Source: a virus
Virus record (IMG/VR): IMGVR_UViG_3300008448_000791
Coordinates: 1-21,364 of that record
DNA: 21,364 bases
Reading direction: 5' to 3' (one strand)
A program made the position numbers and the translations under genes. The notes beneath the pieces were generated by a model. The model searched no databases. It saw only the letters and a program-made list of their open reading frames with translations, and had not been told where the DNA came from. Below are positions 6,782 to 13,414 of this stretch, one piece after another; positions within the stretch are counted from its first letter, which is position 1; each line of letters begins with the position of its first letter.

Positions 6782-7276
6782 ATGGCAAACAAATCTTGGA
6801 CTATAAACTTGGAAGAAGACCCTGAGACTGGTGACTTGATTCTTCCACTGAATGATGATATACTAGAGCAAACTGGTTGGAAGACTGGTGACACTATTGA
6901 TTGGATTGACAATAAGGATGGTAGTTGGACTATGAAGAAGACTGAAACACAATGGGTTCTTGTTGAAGCCGTGTCTATGTTTCGTGAACGATACATGGTA
7001 GAAGTGCCTGTTGGCGTTGACAGATACGGCAAAGACAAAGCTGATTGGGCACTTGATACAGTTACTTTGTGTGAGGCTAAAGAATTCTCACAAGAACACT
7101 TGGGTGAAACTATCACCTCACATCGTGTCATTACAAAAGAAGAAGCACTTGCGTTATGTGATAAGGACAATGCCTACTGCAAAGCGTGGACTGAAGAAAT
7201 GAAAGTTAAAAATTTCTTCACGACAATGGCAGAGCATATTCAAAAAGATGACTACTCTGACGATTCTTCGAGGTAA
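6782..7276 (+). CDS. AbrB/SpoVT-like N-terminal domain protein, possible regulator (164 aa)
   Basis: The first 55 residues (TINLEEDPETGDLILPLNDD, then ILEQTGWKTGDTIDWIDNKDGSW) follow the swapped-hairpin AbrB pattern: a strand, 'LP.. +L...GW..GD.i.W', then a strand. This fold usually binds DNA as a dimer. The remaining part (VLVEAVSMFRERYMVEVP, then EEALALCDKDNAYCKAWT) is a second, unnamed domain that I recall from other phage proteins. The gene has its own strong host-type promoter and an AAGGAG site, suiting an early regulator. DNA binding and targets are inference. Confidence 0.68.
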   Translation: MANKSWTINLEEDPETGDLILPLNDDILEQTGWKTGDTIDWIDNKDGSWTMKKTETQWVLVEAVSMFRERYMVEVPVGVDRYGKDKADWALDTVTLCEAKEFSQEHLGETITSHRVITKEEALALCDKDNAYCKAWTEEMKVKNFFTTMAEHIQKDDYSDDSSR

Positions 7277-7281
7277 CTATA

Positions 7282-7515
7282 ATGACGCTACCTGACGAAA
7301 GATATCGTGCGTTGCGTTGCGGGCATCAAATGCTTTTGGATTTGTTGAATCCAAAAGTAACACCTAAGGTGCCTAAGTATATTCGTCAACGTGCATTGGG
7401 TGTTCTACGACACTATCCAGACCCATATCACTTCACAAAGATTGTGGAGAGATTGCCTGAAGATTTTGCCGTCAATAGTCCATTTGTGAAGGTGACGAAT
7501 GAAAACGCAAACTGA
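7282..7515 (+). CDS. Small BPSL0761-like protein (77 aa)
   Basis: The opening MTLPDERYRALRCGHQMLLDLL and the later QRALGVLRHYPDPYHF fit the pattern I know as the BPSL0761 family: 'MT.P.ER.RAL....fL..L', then '.R..A...LRHYP'. Members are small helical proteins of unknown function in bacteria and phages. No membrane or secretion signal is present. It follows the AbrB-like gene by 5 nt and is overlapped at its end by a further small gene, so it is translated from the same message. Confidence 0.65.
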   Translation: MTLPDERYRALRCGHQMLLDLLNPKVTPKVPKYIRQRALGVLRHYPDPYHFTKIVERLPEDFAVNSPFVKVTNENAN

Positions 7516-7678
7516 AAATGAAGTTGTGCATTTTTTGCAAGAGTTACTGCATCCTGAGGGTTTTGGTTGGTCAGTAACTGCTGAGGTTCGTAAAGAATCA
7601 AAGCGTCTTTTAATTATGATAGAAAGTGAAAGTAATGAGCAAGATTCAGCAATTCGGCAGAGTGTTCGAAACGTTTGA
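7499..7678 (+). CDS. Small overlapping gene (59 aa), unknown function
   Basis: An open frame that begins within the last codons of the BPSL0761-like gene (17 nt overlap), preceded by GAAGGTGACG as a possible ribosome-binding site. It fills what would otherwise be a 110-nt gap in a genome with almost none. The product starts MKTQTENEVVHFLQELLHP, continues EGFGWSVTAEVRKES and ends in a polar, low-hydrophobicity tail. The last 44 nt overlap the next gene in another frame, so that part may be poorly conserved. The tight fit with both neighbours favours a real gene, but it is unproven. Confidence 0.55.
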   Translation: MKTQTENEVVHFLQELLHPEGFGWSVTAEVRKESKRLLIMIESESNEQDSAIRQSVRNV

Positions 7679-7934
7679 CCCTAGTAATAAAAACCATAGA
7701 AAAATTTTCCACGATGTTTTAAGATATCGTACATGGGGTAGGTCTCCGATCTGTTTTTGGGCAGAAGATGATTCTTCTGGTTCTAATAGTTTGATGGATC
7801 AATGTATCAAGGCGATGGGTAAATACTATATAGAAAAAGAGTTTGGTGTGTTAATAGATGATGATCCCTTTTTGAATGCAGAAATTCGCACTAGACCTAA
7901 TCCATGTCCACACATTAGGAAGAAATTGAAATGA
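7635..7934 (+). CDS. Unknown small protein (99 aa)
   Basis: Starts at the ATG at 7635. A GTG three codons earlier is possible but less likely. The product opens MSKIQQFGRVFETFDPSNKNH, has an aromatic middle (RYRTWGRSPICFWAEDD) and ends in a basic PCPHIRKKLK. I see no membrane segment and recognise no domain. Its stop overlaps the next start by 4 nt (ATGA), giving translational coupling with the MKVYIGPYKNW protein downstream, so the two may cooperate. Confidence 0.7.
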   Translation: MSKIQQFGRVFETFDPSNKNHRKIFHDVLRYRTWGRSPICFWAEDDSSGSNSLMDQCIKAMGKYYIEKEFGVLIDDDPFLNAEIRTRPNPCPHIRKKLK

Positions 7935-8656
7935 AAGTTTATATCGGACCTTATAAGAATTGGGTTGGACCATATCAGATTGCCGAAGCACTTTGCTTTT
8001 GGGCAAAGCCTGTCGAGGATGAATATGGATTCAAACGTAAGCCTGATTGGGTGCATAACTTTGGTACTTGGCTTTCTCACGGAACTACAAAAGAAGAAAT
8101 TGTAGAATCAAAGAATGCTCCAGAAACTTGGCTGTTGAAACTATGCCAATGGATAGAGTCTAAGCGCAATCGTAAGTCATATATCAAGATTGACAAATAC
8201 GATACATGGTCAATGGATCACACACTCGCAATGATTGTCTTGCCTATGCTGAAACAATTGCAAGCAACAAAGCATGGTGGACCCCATGTTGATGATGAAG
8301 ATGTGCCAGAAGAATTGAAGTCAACTTCAGCGCCAGCAAAAGAGAATGAATATGATACTGACGAAAATCATTTTAAGCGTTGGGATTGGGTATTAGATGA
8401 AATGATTTTTGCGTTTACTTGCAAGAATGATGATTCGTGGGAAGAAGCGTTTCGTTCTGGTGAACACGAATTGATTTGGACTCCAATCGACAAAGACGGC
8501 AATGAAGTTCCCAAGAAAGACGCTAAGTTGTTTCGAATGGGTCATGGTCCTAACGACACATACAAATGTGACTATGAAGGCATGAAAGTGGTTGAGACAC
8601 GAATTCAAAACGGATTTCGTTTGTTTGGCAAATACTATCAAGCACTTTGGGATTAA
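7931..8656 (+). CDS. Conserved-looking phage protein of unknown function, 'MKVYIGPYKNW' type (241 aa)
   Basis: The start MKVYIGPYKNWVGPYQIAE and the centre YDTWSMDHTLAMIVLPMLKQL (about 93-113), followed by the acidic GGPHVDDEDVPEEL, match a hypothetical protein I have seen repeatedly in phages and environmental sequences. No function is known to me. The later half is acidic and aromatic (ENHFKRWDWVLDEMIFAF; QNGFRLFGKYYQALW). It is soluble, with no signal peptide. It is the last gene before the late-like motif and the lysozyme gene, so a transcription boundary probably follows it. Confidence 0.8.
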   Translation: MKVYIGPYKNWVGPYQIAEALCFWAKPVEDEYGFKRKPDWVHNFGTWLSHGTTKEEIVESKNAPETWLLKLCQWIESKRNRKSYIKIDKYDTWSMDHTLAMIVLPMLKQLQATKHGGPHVDDEDVPEELKSTSAPAKENEYDTDENHFKRWDWVLDEMIFAFTCKNDDSWEEAFRSGEHELIWTPIDKDGNEVPKKDAKLFRMGHGPNDTYKCDYEGMKVVETRIQNGFRLFGKYYQALWD

Positions 8657-8663
8657 TTCTATG

Positions 8664-8670
8664 CTAAATA
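8664..8670 (+). promoter_or_regulatory. Possible T4-type late promoter (CTAAATA) for the lysozyme gene
   Basis: CTAAATA resembles the TATAAATA late-promoter box of T4 and the variant I recall from T4-like cyanophages. It lies about 29 nt before the GH19 lysozyme start, a suitable distance for a late gene. A TATAAT at 8677-8682 is also present but has no good -35 partner, so a sigma70 reading is weaker. Confidence 0.4.
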
Positions 8671-8698
8671 CTTCTATATAATCATAGAGGAGACAGCA

Positions 8699-9319
8699 AT
8701 GGACTTTTTTACAGAAGAGGCAGTACATCATTTAATTCCAAAAGTTAAAAACTTTGACGAATGGTATACTAATCTAAGTGATATTTTACCTGAGTATGAC
8801 ATAGACACACCAAAGCGAGTTGCGGCTTTCATGGCACAATGTGGACATGAGTCTGGTGGATTTACTTTGATGCAAGAGAATTTGAATTATTCTGCAAAAG
8901 GTTTAGTCGGTACTTTTAAGAAATACTTTCCTACTGAAGCCCACGCAAAACCATACGAACGCAAACCAGAAATGATTGCGAATCGTGTATATGCTAATCG
9001 TATGGGTAATGGAGATGAAGCATCTGGAGAAGGCTGGTACTTTCGTGGAAGAGGCATTATACAAATTACAGGAAAGAATAACTACACTAAGTGTTCACAA
9101 TCATTGTTTGAAAGCAATGTACTAGTTGAGAATCCTGATTTGTTGCTTGAAGCAGAGTATGCTATTCATTCTGCTTGTTGGTTCTGGTCTGCGGCTAGAC
9201 TGAATGAACTATCAGATAGTGGAGATATAAAGACAATGACGAAACGAATCAATGGTGGATTCATTGGCTTAGAAGACAGAATCAATCATTACAATCATGC
9301 GATTGAAATTTTAACTTAA
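8699..9319 (+). CDS. GH19 chitinase-type endolysin (peptidoglycan hydrolase)
   Basis: A 206-residue glycoside hydrolase of family 19, which in phages cleaves peptidoglycan for lysis. The catalytic glutamate is E51 in QCGHESGGF. The substrate-groove segment GWYFRGRGIIQITGKNNY (about 117-134) is the family hallmark, and the C-terminal CWFWSAARLNELSD and RINGGFIGLEDRINHY helices match phage members. There is no signal peptide, so release would need a holin or other membrane lesion. GAGGAG precedes the start and a late-like CTAAATA box lies upstream. A virion-associated role is possible because tail genes may be nearby, but endolysin is the simplest reading. Confidence 0.9.
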   Translation: MDFFTEEAVHHLIPKVKNFDEWYTNLSDILPEYDIDTPKRVAAFMAQCGHESGGFTLMQENLNYSAKGLVGTFKKYFPTEAHAKPYERKPEMIANRVYANRMGNGDEASGEGWYFRGRGIIQITGKNNYTKCSQSLFESNVLVENPDLLLEAEYAIHSACWFWSAARLNELSDSGDIKTMTKRINGGFIGLEDRINHYNHAIEILT

Positions 9320-9331
9320 AAGGCGATAATC

Positions 9332-9613
9332 ATGTTCAATAAAATTAAAGAGTTTTTCACAGGTAGCAAACCAGCGGTAGAGGCAACTCAAGAAGTTCCA
9401 TTGACTGCGGCTGATGCGGCAATCAAAAACATCAAAGAAACTACTGCGGCAGTAGATGCTAAGGTTGAAGTTGCACCAGTAGCAGAAGCGATACCACAAC
9501 AAGCATGGACTAAAAATTCTCCTGCGCCTATCGCAACGACTACTAGAAAAAAACCACAAACTACTAAAGCGACTACTACTGCGCCTAGGAAAAGAAAGCC
9601 AGCACCAAAATAA
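9332..9613 (+). CDS. Low-complexity Ala/Thr/Pro/Lys-rich protein (93 aa)
   Basis: The first 11 residues (MFNKIKEFFTG) form a short amphipathic helix. The rest is low-complexity, rich in A, T, P and V, and ends in a strongly basic tail (TTTRKKPQTTK, then APRKRKPAPK). The sequence looks intrinsically disordered and may bind membrane through the helix and nucleic acid or acidic surfaces through the tail. Proteins of this build are common in T4-like phages of marine bacteria near structural or lysis genes, as I recall. It follows the lysozyme gene by 12 nt, so a lysis or virion role is possible. It converges on the minus-strand cassette with only 5 nt between the stops. Confidence 0.7.
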   Translation: MFNKIKEFFTGSKPAVEATQEVPLTAADAAIKNIKETTAAVDAKVEVAPVAEAIPQQAWTKNSPAPIATTTRKKPQTTKATTTAPRKRKPAPK

Positions 9614-9618
9614 TGTGC

Positions 9619-10332
9619 TTAATTCCAGTATCTATTATGGTATAAACTTTCCCAATACTTTTTGTTATTGCGATTAACAAAATTTTTAATAAGATATTTG
9701 CCCATACCTAAGTAGCCCATCTTTTTAAATCTACGGCTATCTTGTCCGAAGTGGTGTCGAATAATCTTAAACTTTCTAGGACTATATTTTTTAGACAAGA
9801 AGTAGTCTTCAGATGTTAGTAGGTTTTCAGGAAACCCACCATACTCTTCAAACTTATCTTTACGTGTCAGCATGAATGCGCCAACTGCAAATGGTGAAAA
9901 GAATTTTAGTGTATGATTAATTAGGTTGAATGCAGTAAAGCCAATCTTTGCACGTATATCTTTATCGTAACATTTAATGTTTAGTCCAACAAGATGTAGT
10001 TTCTTTAATTCCATCTTGTTAACAGAATCTTGAATAACTGTATCTTTAAAGAATCGAACATCGGCATCGATGAACAGAATGTAAGGAGTAGTGACTAGTC
10101 TTGCTCCGTTGTTCTTAGCAATAGACACTGGACCACCATCAATGATTTCAACATTCAGTCCAATACTGTTATCTTTAATAACTTGTCTAGTGGCATCGGT
10201 GGAACAGTCAGCAATGATTACTCTAGTGTCACCTATGTTTTGTGAACGTAGTGAATCTAGTAGATGATGAATATAATTTTCTTCATTCTTACACGGCACA
10301 ACAATAGTAATTTTATCACAGAGTTTCATCAT
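9619..10332 (-). CDS. Family 2 glycosyltransferase (GT-A fold)
   Basis: A 237-residue sugar transferase. It has the GT2 start ITIVVPCKNEENYI (8-21), the nucleotide-binding IADCSTDAT (40-48), the metal-binding DAD (89-91 in LFIDADVRF) and a catalytic-base-like ED (175-176 in LTSEDYFL). No membrane segment is evident, so it probably works in the cytoplasm on a nucleotide-sugar donor. It is the last gene of the minus-strand operon and overlaps the LpxH-like gene by 17 nt. That pairing suggests modification of host lipopolysaccharide or another glycolipid, perhaps to alter receptors. The acceptor is unknown. Confidence 0.85.
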   Translation of the reverse strand: MMKLCDKITIVVPCKNEENYIHHLLDSLRSQNIGDTRVIIADCSTDATRQVIKDNSIGLNVEIIDGGPVSIAKNNGARLVTTPYILFIDADVRFFKDTVIQDSVNKMELKKLHLVGLNIKCYDKDIRAKIGFTAFNLINHTLKFFSPFAVGAFMLTRKDKFEEYGGFPENLLTSEDYFLSKKYSPRKFKIIRHHFGQDSRRFKKMGYLGMGKYLIKNFVNRNNKKYWESLYHNRYWN

Positions 10333-11089
10333 TGTCTTTTTCCTTAGTCCAAGTTATAATTTCCCAGCGGCCGTCATGGTGTTCTACAAGTGCTGTACAA
10401 CTTTCAACCCAATCGCCATCATTCATATACATAACGCCATTAATTTCTTTAATCTCTGCGTGGTGTATATGTCCGCATATAACTCCATCAAAACCTCGCT
10501 TCTTACAGTAATTGGCCAAGTTTTCTTCAAACTTGAACATAAAGTCTACTGCCTTTTTAACTCTGTGTTTAAGAAACTTGCTAATGCTAAAGTACCCAAA
10601 ACCCATGCGATGACGTAGCCAATTATACCTACTATTGACAGAAAGGATGAAGTCATATGCTTTATCTCCTAAGAATGCTAACCATGGTGCCAGTTTAGTA
10701 ATGCCGTCAAACAAGTCTCCATGTGTGACTAGATAATGCTTACCATCTGCACCTATATGTTCTATTTGATTGTGAATTTCAACAAGACCAAAACTAAAAC
10801 CATATGGTATCATGGGTCTAAGAAACTCATCGTGATTCCCGGCTATATAAACAACTCTAGTGCCACGTTTTGCGTGACCTAATACTCTACGTACTACATT
10901 GGTATGGCTTTGTTTCCATCGCCACTTGTTTTGTTGTATGCGCCATGCATCAATAATATCACCCACTAGATATAGTGTGTCACAACTGTTATGCTTTAAA
11001 AAGTTATTTAACTTATCTGCTTGACTATCTTTCGTGCCTAAATGCACATCACTCACAAAAATAGAACGATATGTTTTCGTATGAACCAT
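10316..11089 (-). CDS. LpxH-like metallophosphoesterase (UDP-2,3-diacylglucosamine diphosphatase family, COG2908-like)
   Basis: A calcineurin-like phosphoesterase (257 aa) with all metal motifs: D14/H16 (SDVHLG), D44 (GDIIDAW), N85/H86 (GNHDE), H123 (THGD), and H207/H209 (GHIHH). Motif spacing and the extra features YLVGDIIDAWR, VNSRYNWLRHRMG and NDGDWVESCTALVEHHDGRWE match the LpxH2-like subgroup of bacterial enzymes, which act in lipid A synthesis or on related nucleotide-lipids. In several bacteria genes of this subgroup lie next to glycosyltransferases, as here. The protein is complete and nothing looks degenerate. Acquisition from a proteobacterial envelope locus is likely. The true substrate cannot be told from sequence. 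Confidence 0.85.
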   Translation of the reverse strand: MVHTKTYRSIFVSDVHLGTKDSQADKLNNFLKHNSCDTLYLVGDIIDAWRIQQNKWRWKQSHTNVVRRVLGHAKRGTRVVYIAGNHDEFLRPMIPYGFSFGLVEIHNQIEHIGADGKHYLVTHGDLFDGITKLAPWLAFLGDKAYDFILSVNSRYNWLRHRMGFGYFSISKFLKHRVKKAVDFMFKFEENLANYCKKRGFDGVICGHIHHAEIKEINGVMYMNDGDWVESCTALVEHHDGRWEIITWTKEKDNDETL

Positions 11090-11863
11090 TTATCTACCCA
11101 CATAAATTTGTGGTTGGGATTCCTGTCTGCGTTGTTCTTCTGTTTTTGGAATAAATTCGTTGCCGTACTGAGGGTACATTTCTTGTCGCATTTGTGCAAC
11201 CCACATCATGCTGAATCCAAAAACAAAAATTACAAATAAGATAGCAATGCCAATCATTGCCTGATGCATCATTTGTTTTTTCCTAACGGTGCGTCTACGG
11301 TTTTCAATTTCTTCTCTTTGTATTTGTTTTGTGATAAGAATCTTTTGTTCTTTTCCCATCTGAACCATCATCTCTTCAACTTCAGTATACAATGCACCCA
11401 ACTCAGGCGGACTTTGATATACCATCAATTCACGCAACTCAACAGCCATTTGTTCTAATTGTTTACGCATTAACACACGCTGTAACGCACGTTTACCTAA
11501 ACTATCATCACCCTCATAAATTTTAGTCCTTGCTTTTCGTTCTTCTTCTTCAAACACAGCAATACATTTATTTAAGTTATCGTAGTATGTGCCAAGATGA
11601 TTACCAATCTCTGTATAGATGCTAGTTGTATCACCATCACGCTTGTTTAATTCTATTACACGATTTTTCTCTTCTATGTACGCATTACGTTGTGTAGTTG
11701 TTGCTGGTTTATTCTTATGGTTATTTGCAAACTGTTCATCTAAATCTTTGAGTACGCCTCTGATATCTCCAGCGGCACCTTTAATATCTTTATAAAGTTT
11801 GCATCCAGCCTTGACTGCGGAGACTGCTCCGTTCGCTAATGCAAAGAGGGTGATTGGATCCAT
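11090..11863 (-). CDS. Membrane-anchored coiled-coil protein, 'DPIT' family, long member (257 aa)
   Basis: Starts MDPITLFALANGAVSAVKAG, closely like the MIDPITALAGITSAISMVKK start of the 12023-12520 protein. A long charged helical region follows (about 60-195, with EEEERKARTK and IQREEIENRRRTVRKKQ). Then comes one membrane segment, 203-223 (MIGIAILFVIFVFGFSMMWVA), and a polar tail. The two proteins are probably paralogues. I recall relatives in T4-like phages of marine bacteria near structural genes, without known function. A charged coiled coil ending at a membrane would suit a membrane-associated assembly, lysis or exclusion factor, but this is speculation. No clear ribosome-binding site was seen. 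Confidence 0.75.
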   Translation of the reverse strand: MDPITLFALANGAVSAVKAGCKLYKDIKGAAGDIRGVLKDLDEQFANNHKNKPATTTQRNAYIEEKNRVIELNKRDGDTTSIYTEIGNHLGTYYDNLNKCIAVFEEEERKARTKIYEGDDSLGKRALQRVLMRKQLEQMAVELRELMVYQSPPELGALYTEVEEMMVQMGKEQKILITKQIQREEIENRRRTVRKKQMMHQAMIGIAILFVIFVFGFSMMWVAQMRQEMYPQYGNEFIPKTEEQRRQESQPQIYVGR

Positions 11864-11873
11864 TTTTCATGTG

Positions 11874-12026
11874 CTAAAAAGGTAGGTACTTATTAATCAA
11901 TCCATTGACAATTCTGTCTGATAGGTCATCAGGCAAGAATTTAAGGAAGCCTAATAAGTATAATGCTACTGAGCCATAACAAAATATCTTTAAGCAAAGA
12001 TCAAATGTTTTTTGGTATTCGTTCAT
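11874..12026 (-). CDS. 50-residue membrane peptide between the paralogues
   Basis: A short minus-strand frame whose start overlaps the preceding stop (ATGA). The product is MNEYQKTFDLCLKIFCYG, then a hydrophobic segment SVALYLLGFLKFL (about 19-31), then PDDLSDRIVNGLINKYLPF. It fills an otherwise unexplained 159-nt gap in a fully packed operon. One short membrane or amphipathic segment suggests a membrane-bound microprotein, possibly a lysis or exclusion component given its membrane-protein neighbours. The function is unknown. Support is the coupling and spacing, not homology. Confidence 0.65.
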   Translation of the reverse strand: MNEYQKTFDLCLKIFCYGSVALYLLGFLKFLPDDLSDRIVNGLINKYLPF

Positions 12027-12520
12027 CTTCCACACCTAGCACTTGTTTGGCACCATTGTATCAGTTCATAACTACCGATAGCAAATATGAATATGACAAA
12101 TGCAACTGCGCCGATAATCATCGCCCATTCATTTAACTCTTCTTCTTTTTGTTTACGCTTACGTTCTTGTGCGTTATGAAGTCTTAAATCATTAGCATCG
12201 TCTGCATCCATTTCTGCTTGACGAGCCTTGATTTTATTCCATACGTCAATCTTGCCTGTCTGCATAAACAGCAATTTTAACTCTTCTTCGAATGCCCTAG
12301 CTTGTTCTAATGCCATTTCAATCTGAAGTGCGGTTCCCATGTTGGAACCCTTCTTTGTCTTTTTAGCTTCAATCAATGCTTTAGTAGCGGTACTCTTGGC
12401 ATCGAACATCTTGCCGATCATTGGCGCAAGAGAACCTAGGTCATTTGCGACCTTAGCCGCTTTTTTAACCATCGAAATAGCAGACGTAATGCCTGCTAGT
12501 GCCGTGATAGGATCGATCAT
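12023..12520 (-). CDS. Membrane-anchored coiled-coil protein, 'DPIT' family, short member (165 aa)
   Basis: The N terminus MIDPITALAGITSAISMVKKA is clearly like that of the 11090-11863 protein. A charged helical middle includes EQARAFEEELKLLF and AQERKRKQKEEELNEW. A membrane segment at about 133-151 (AMIIGAVAFVIFIFAIGSY) is followed by a short tail with two cysteines (CQTSARC). A GGGAG ribosome-binding site precedes the start. The shared layout (DPIT start, basic coiled coil, C-terminal membrane anchor) suggests gene duplication with divergence. It is coupled to the 50-residue peptide downstream by an ATGA overlap. Cellular role unknown. Confidence 0.78.
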   Translation of the reverse strand: MIDPITALAGITSAISMVKKAAKVANDLGSLAPMIGKMFDAKSTATKALIEAKKTKKGSNMGTALQIEMALEQARAFEEELKLLFMQTGKIDVWNKIKARQAEMDADDANDLRLHNAQERKRKQKEEELNEWAMIIGAVAFVIFIFAIGSYELIQWCQTSARCGR

Positions 12521-12525
12521 TTGTT

Positions 12526-12744
12526 TTACTCCCGTTTACAAATTTCTTTGTGTAATCTATTCGAACAGTCTTTTTTAACCCACTCTATGCAATATACTTT
12601 TCGTTCAAACACATCACCAGTCCATCCCCAACGGACACACTTCATCGTTTCGTTTTTGTTTGTCCTTTCAGCACTCGCATTTAGAATTATTAAACATATT
12701 ATAAAGACAATAATTTTTATAAAACTATTGGAAGCCAAAGCCAT
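12526..12744 (-). CDS. Small secreted cysteine-containing protein (72 aa)
   Basis: The start MALASNSFIKIIVFIICLIILNASA is a probable signal peptide, cut after ASA near residue 25. The mature part is about 47 residues with four cysteines (KCVRW, YCIEW, DCSNR, EICKRE), enough for two disulfides, and is rich in W, K and E. The CxRW/CxEW plus DCSNRLxKEICK pattern is one I recall from other marine phage genomes, with no known role. It overlaps the end of the upstream membrane-protein gene by 28 nt and has AAGG before the start. It is probably a periplasmic effector made with the surrounding envelope genes. Confidence 0.7.
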   Translation of the reverse strand: MALASNSFIKIIVFIICLIILNASAERTNKNETMKCVRWGWTGDVFERKVYCIEWVKKDCSNRLHKEICKRE

Positions 12745-13277
12745 AGACCTTGACTCATTAGTAAGGCGGCAAAAATTCCAACGCCAATACTAGCAAAATA
12801 TAACGACATGCTAACTGCTAAAATGCTTGCCGTCAATAAAACAATTGCAATTTGAAATGCAGAACCAGCAAATGTCATCCAAGGACCAGACTTACGAATT
12901 TGGTCACGTTCCGCTTCAAGTGCCTTTGCTTTAGCAAATAGTTCTTTCTTACCTTCACCTGTTGCAGGCTCAGATTCGTATCTATCAATCTTTGCAGTTA
13001 ACTTGTCTGCTTTATCAAATTGTTTTCTATCGATAGCATCATCTCTAGCCATCTCAGCAAGAGTTTGTTTAACTGATTTTGCTTGATAGAATGCCCAAGT
13101 ATTATTTGCACTAATTGTATTGTTCAATACTTTACTGCTGTTACCACTTGAAACATATGTATTGATTGCAAGCAAAGCGGCTAGAACAGTAATCAACCAT
13201 CCCGCTTTGTCTTTGATATTTGCTTCACGCTCACTACGTGACAATGGTTTCTTTTCTGAAAATACTACTTCTGCCAT
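12717..13277 (-). CDS. DUF4337-like membrane protein (186 aa)
   Basis: First gene of the minus-strand cassette. Membrane segments are near 26-42 (GWLITVLAALLAINTYV), 136-158 (FAGSAFQIAIVLLTASILAVSM) and 160-184. Between the first two lies a charged helical region (LAEMARDDAIDRKQFDKADKL) that would lie outside the membrane. The order of membrane segment, coiled region with a WAFYQAKSVK start, and paired C-terminal segments matches the DUF4337 family as I know it. A strong GGGAGG site precedes the start, and a late-like ATAAATA box lies about 26 nt further upstream. Function unknown. Confidence 0.72.
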   Translation of the reverse strand: MAEVVFSEKKPLSRSEREANIKDKAGWLITVLAALLAINTYVSSGNSSKVLNNTISANNTWAFYQAKSVKQTLAEMARDDAIDRKQFDKADKLTAKIDRYESEPATGEGKKELFAKAKALEAERDQIRKSGPWMTFAGSAFQIAIVLLTASILAVSMSLYFASIGVGIFAALLMSQGLWLWLPIVL

Positions 13278-13302
13278 GACAACCTCCCTTTAAATGTCGA
13301 TA

Positions 13303-13310
13303 TATTTATG
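13303..13310 (-). promoter_or_regulatory. Possible T4-type late promoter (CATAAATA, minus strand) for the envelope cassette
   Basis: On the minus strand CATAAATA differs from the T4 late box TATAAATA at one position. It lies about 26 nt before the first start codon of the minus-strand operon, after which comes a strong GGGAGG site. This suits late expression of the cassette from 13277 down to 9619. Confidence 0.5.
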
Positions 13311-13345
13311 GTAAACCAAGTTTTCAGCAATTATCAGAGGGGGAT

Positions 13346-13367
13346 TTTGTTGTTTTCCTGCAACAAA
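13346..13367 (+). repeat. Hairpin of promoter module, copy 1
   Basis: TTTGTTG (13346-13352) and CAACAAA (13361-13367) form a 7-bp stem with an 8-nt loop. The -35 box of the GIY-YIG promoter begins 16 nt beyond the GTTG...CAAC core. The block is about 90 percent like copy 2 at 18752-18775 and its flank, including the trailing GCC(G/A)AAATA. Confidence 0.7.
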
Positions 13368-13380
13368 GCCGAAATAACCC

Positions 13381-13408
13381 TTGACTTGTTGTCCCACTAT
13401 GGTATACT
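13381..13408 (+). promoter_or_regulatory. Sigma70-type promoter for the GIY-YIG gene
   Basis: TTGACT (13381-13386) and TATACT (13403-13408) with 16 nt between, and an extended -10 TG (TGGTATACT). The expected transcription start falls at or next to the ATG at 13415, so the message may have no leader. Confidence 0.7.
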
Positions 13409-13414
13409 AGTCAT

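Noticed and set aside
8672-8682. TATATAAT as a sigma70 -10 box for the lysozyme gene
   Set aside because: No acceptable -35 lies 16-18 nt upstream; the CTAAATA late-like box is preferred.
9332-9613. Reading the Ala/Lys/Pro-rich protein as a histone-like protein
   Set aside because: Only the basic tail is similar; there is no folded DNA-binding domain, and the helix at the start suggests membrane contact instead.
9600-9640. Bidirectional terminator between the convergent genes
   Set aside because: I looked for an inverted repeat with T-runs around the 5-nt gap and saw none.
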